A stretch of DNA of 64,000 bases from Salegentibacter lacus (lineage in GTDB: Bacteria; Bacteroidota; Bacteroidia; Flavobacteriales; Flavobacteriaceae). Within the stretch, counting starts at the first letter, position 1, and each line of letters begins with the position of its first letter. A program made the translations under genes and the position numbers. The notes under the pieces were generated by a model. The model worked only from the letters and a program-made list of their open reading frames with translations, did not search any database and was not told where the DNA came from. The stretch lies in contig NZ_JAIQZB010000001.1 of the NCBI RefSeq assembly GCF_020164555.1, positions 124,001 through 188,000 of the forward strand, written 5' to 3'. Positions 63,542 through 64,000 of the stretch are shown in pieces.

Positions 63542-64000
63542 TACTTTCTTGGTTTAAAATTCGCTTTATTAAATATCGTTTCGGCATCTGTATTTATCAT
63601 TTCTTCAATAGATGCATTGGTTTTTTCCATATAATTGCGCACAATCTGCCAGCCTATATATTGCCCAAGTTTCGCTGGTGATTCAGCATCCAGTTGCAGG
63701 TAGAATTTAGAAAAAGGTGCAGGATATAGAAACCTGGAATAAAGTTCAGTATCCGTATCAAAAAACAATTCATTTTCAACAAAATACCGCCAAATTTGCG
63801 TCTCGTTATTTTGCGCCCAGGTAAATTCATCTTCAGTATAACCTATTTTTTCGGCATCAGCAGTTTCAGGAATAAACTTATCTTTTAAGTACAACAACTT
63901 CCCGTAATACACCATATGCGCGAGGAAAGTTCTGGACCGTGGTCTTTCCACATATTTTTCAGCATAGGCGTTCGCGACATCTGGAATTATTTGATCTTTT
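63541..64000 (-). CDS. gldB: Gliding motility lipoprotein GldB (C-terminal part; 5' end outside window)
   Basis: The frame is open from the right edge (reading KDQIIPDVANAYAEKYVERP) to TAA at 63543-63541. The 153 residues present match the GldB C-terminus: MVYYGKLLYLKDKFIP, ENELFFDTDTELYSRFLYPA, LGQYIGWQIVRNYMEK and the end FNKANFKPRK. GldB is a lipoprotein needed for gliding and its signal peptide must lie beyond base 64000. A GTG at 63951 could be taken as a start, but the reading frame and similarity continue through it. Confidence 0.92.
   Translation of the reverse strand, partial: KDQIIPDVANAYAEKYVERPRSRTFLAHMVYYGKLLYLKDKFIPETADAEKIGYTEDEFTWAQNNETQIWRYFVENELFFDTDTELYSRFLYPAPFSKFYLQLDAESPAKLGQYIGWQIVRNYMEKTNASIEEMINTDAETIFNKANFKPRK

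Noticed and set aside
63541-63951. GldB as a complete 136-residue gene from the GTG at 63951
   Set aside because: The frame and GldB similarity continue upstream to the window edge, so it is a truncated longer gene.

Overview
The window is chromosomal DNA from a member of the Bacteroidota, most likely a marine Flavobacteriaceae of the Gramella / Salegentibacter / Zunongwangia kind. The evidence is the AT-rich sequence, the SusC/SusD pair, gliding proteins GldB and GldC, a secreted protein with a type IX (type B) sorting domain, fused SecDF, a FolK-deoxynucleoside kinase fusion, a long FtsZ tail, promoters with the Bacteroidota -7 element TAnnTTTG, few Shine-Dalgarno sequences and many TTG/GTG starts. 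The genus cannot be settled from the sequence alone. I saw no rRNA, tRNA, CRISPR array, prophage or intact insertion sequence.

Layout. 1-9.7 kb: start of mutS, two ABC proteins, a small secreted DUF4377 protein, a lipoprotein amidohydrolase, an RNA methyltransferase, the FolK-dNK fusion and a queuosine-precursor transporter. 9.7-17 kb: an AsmA-like protein, a zinc-ribbon DUF2797 protein, a GH3-family enzyme and a T9SS-sorted surface protein. 17-21 kb: folE, then cysS-yidD-lgt-DUF192. 21.0-22.4 kb: a small accessory islet with a broken ParDE-type toxin-antitoxin pair that still has a palindromic operator, and an unrecognised HEPN-like gene. 22.5-33 kb: secDF, mdh, a DUF6588 outer-membrane protein, gyrB, asnB, a DUF2911 protein and queE.

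33.3-42.6 kb: two divergent groups that may work together. On the minus strand are susC, susD, a lipoprotein N-acetylmuramoyl-L-alanine amidase and an M14 zinc carboxypeptidase. On the plus strand are a PBP4-like lipoprotein D,D-peptidase and an L,D-carboxypeptidase. All four enzymes are of families that can act on peptidoglycan or its peptides, which suggests an envelope locus that takes up peptides or muropeptides. 42.6-45.2 kb: a HerA-like ATPase, a lipoprotein and a tiny membrane protein.

45.2-61.1 kb: a complete minus-strand division and wall (dcw) cluster in the order mraZ-rsmH-ftsL-ftsI-murE-mraY-murD-ftsW-murG-murC-ftsQ-ftsA-ftsZ, without murF or ddl. It is preceded by a promoter overlapped by 10-bp direct repeats that look like MraZ boxes. 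61.3-64 kb: an alpha/beta hydrolase, engB, a CxxC protein, gldC and the 3' part of gldB.

A family of ~79-bp palindrome-pair repeats occurs three times in full and once as a half copy. One lies in the loop of the gyrB terminator, and two lie inside the dcw cluster.
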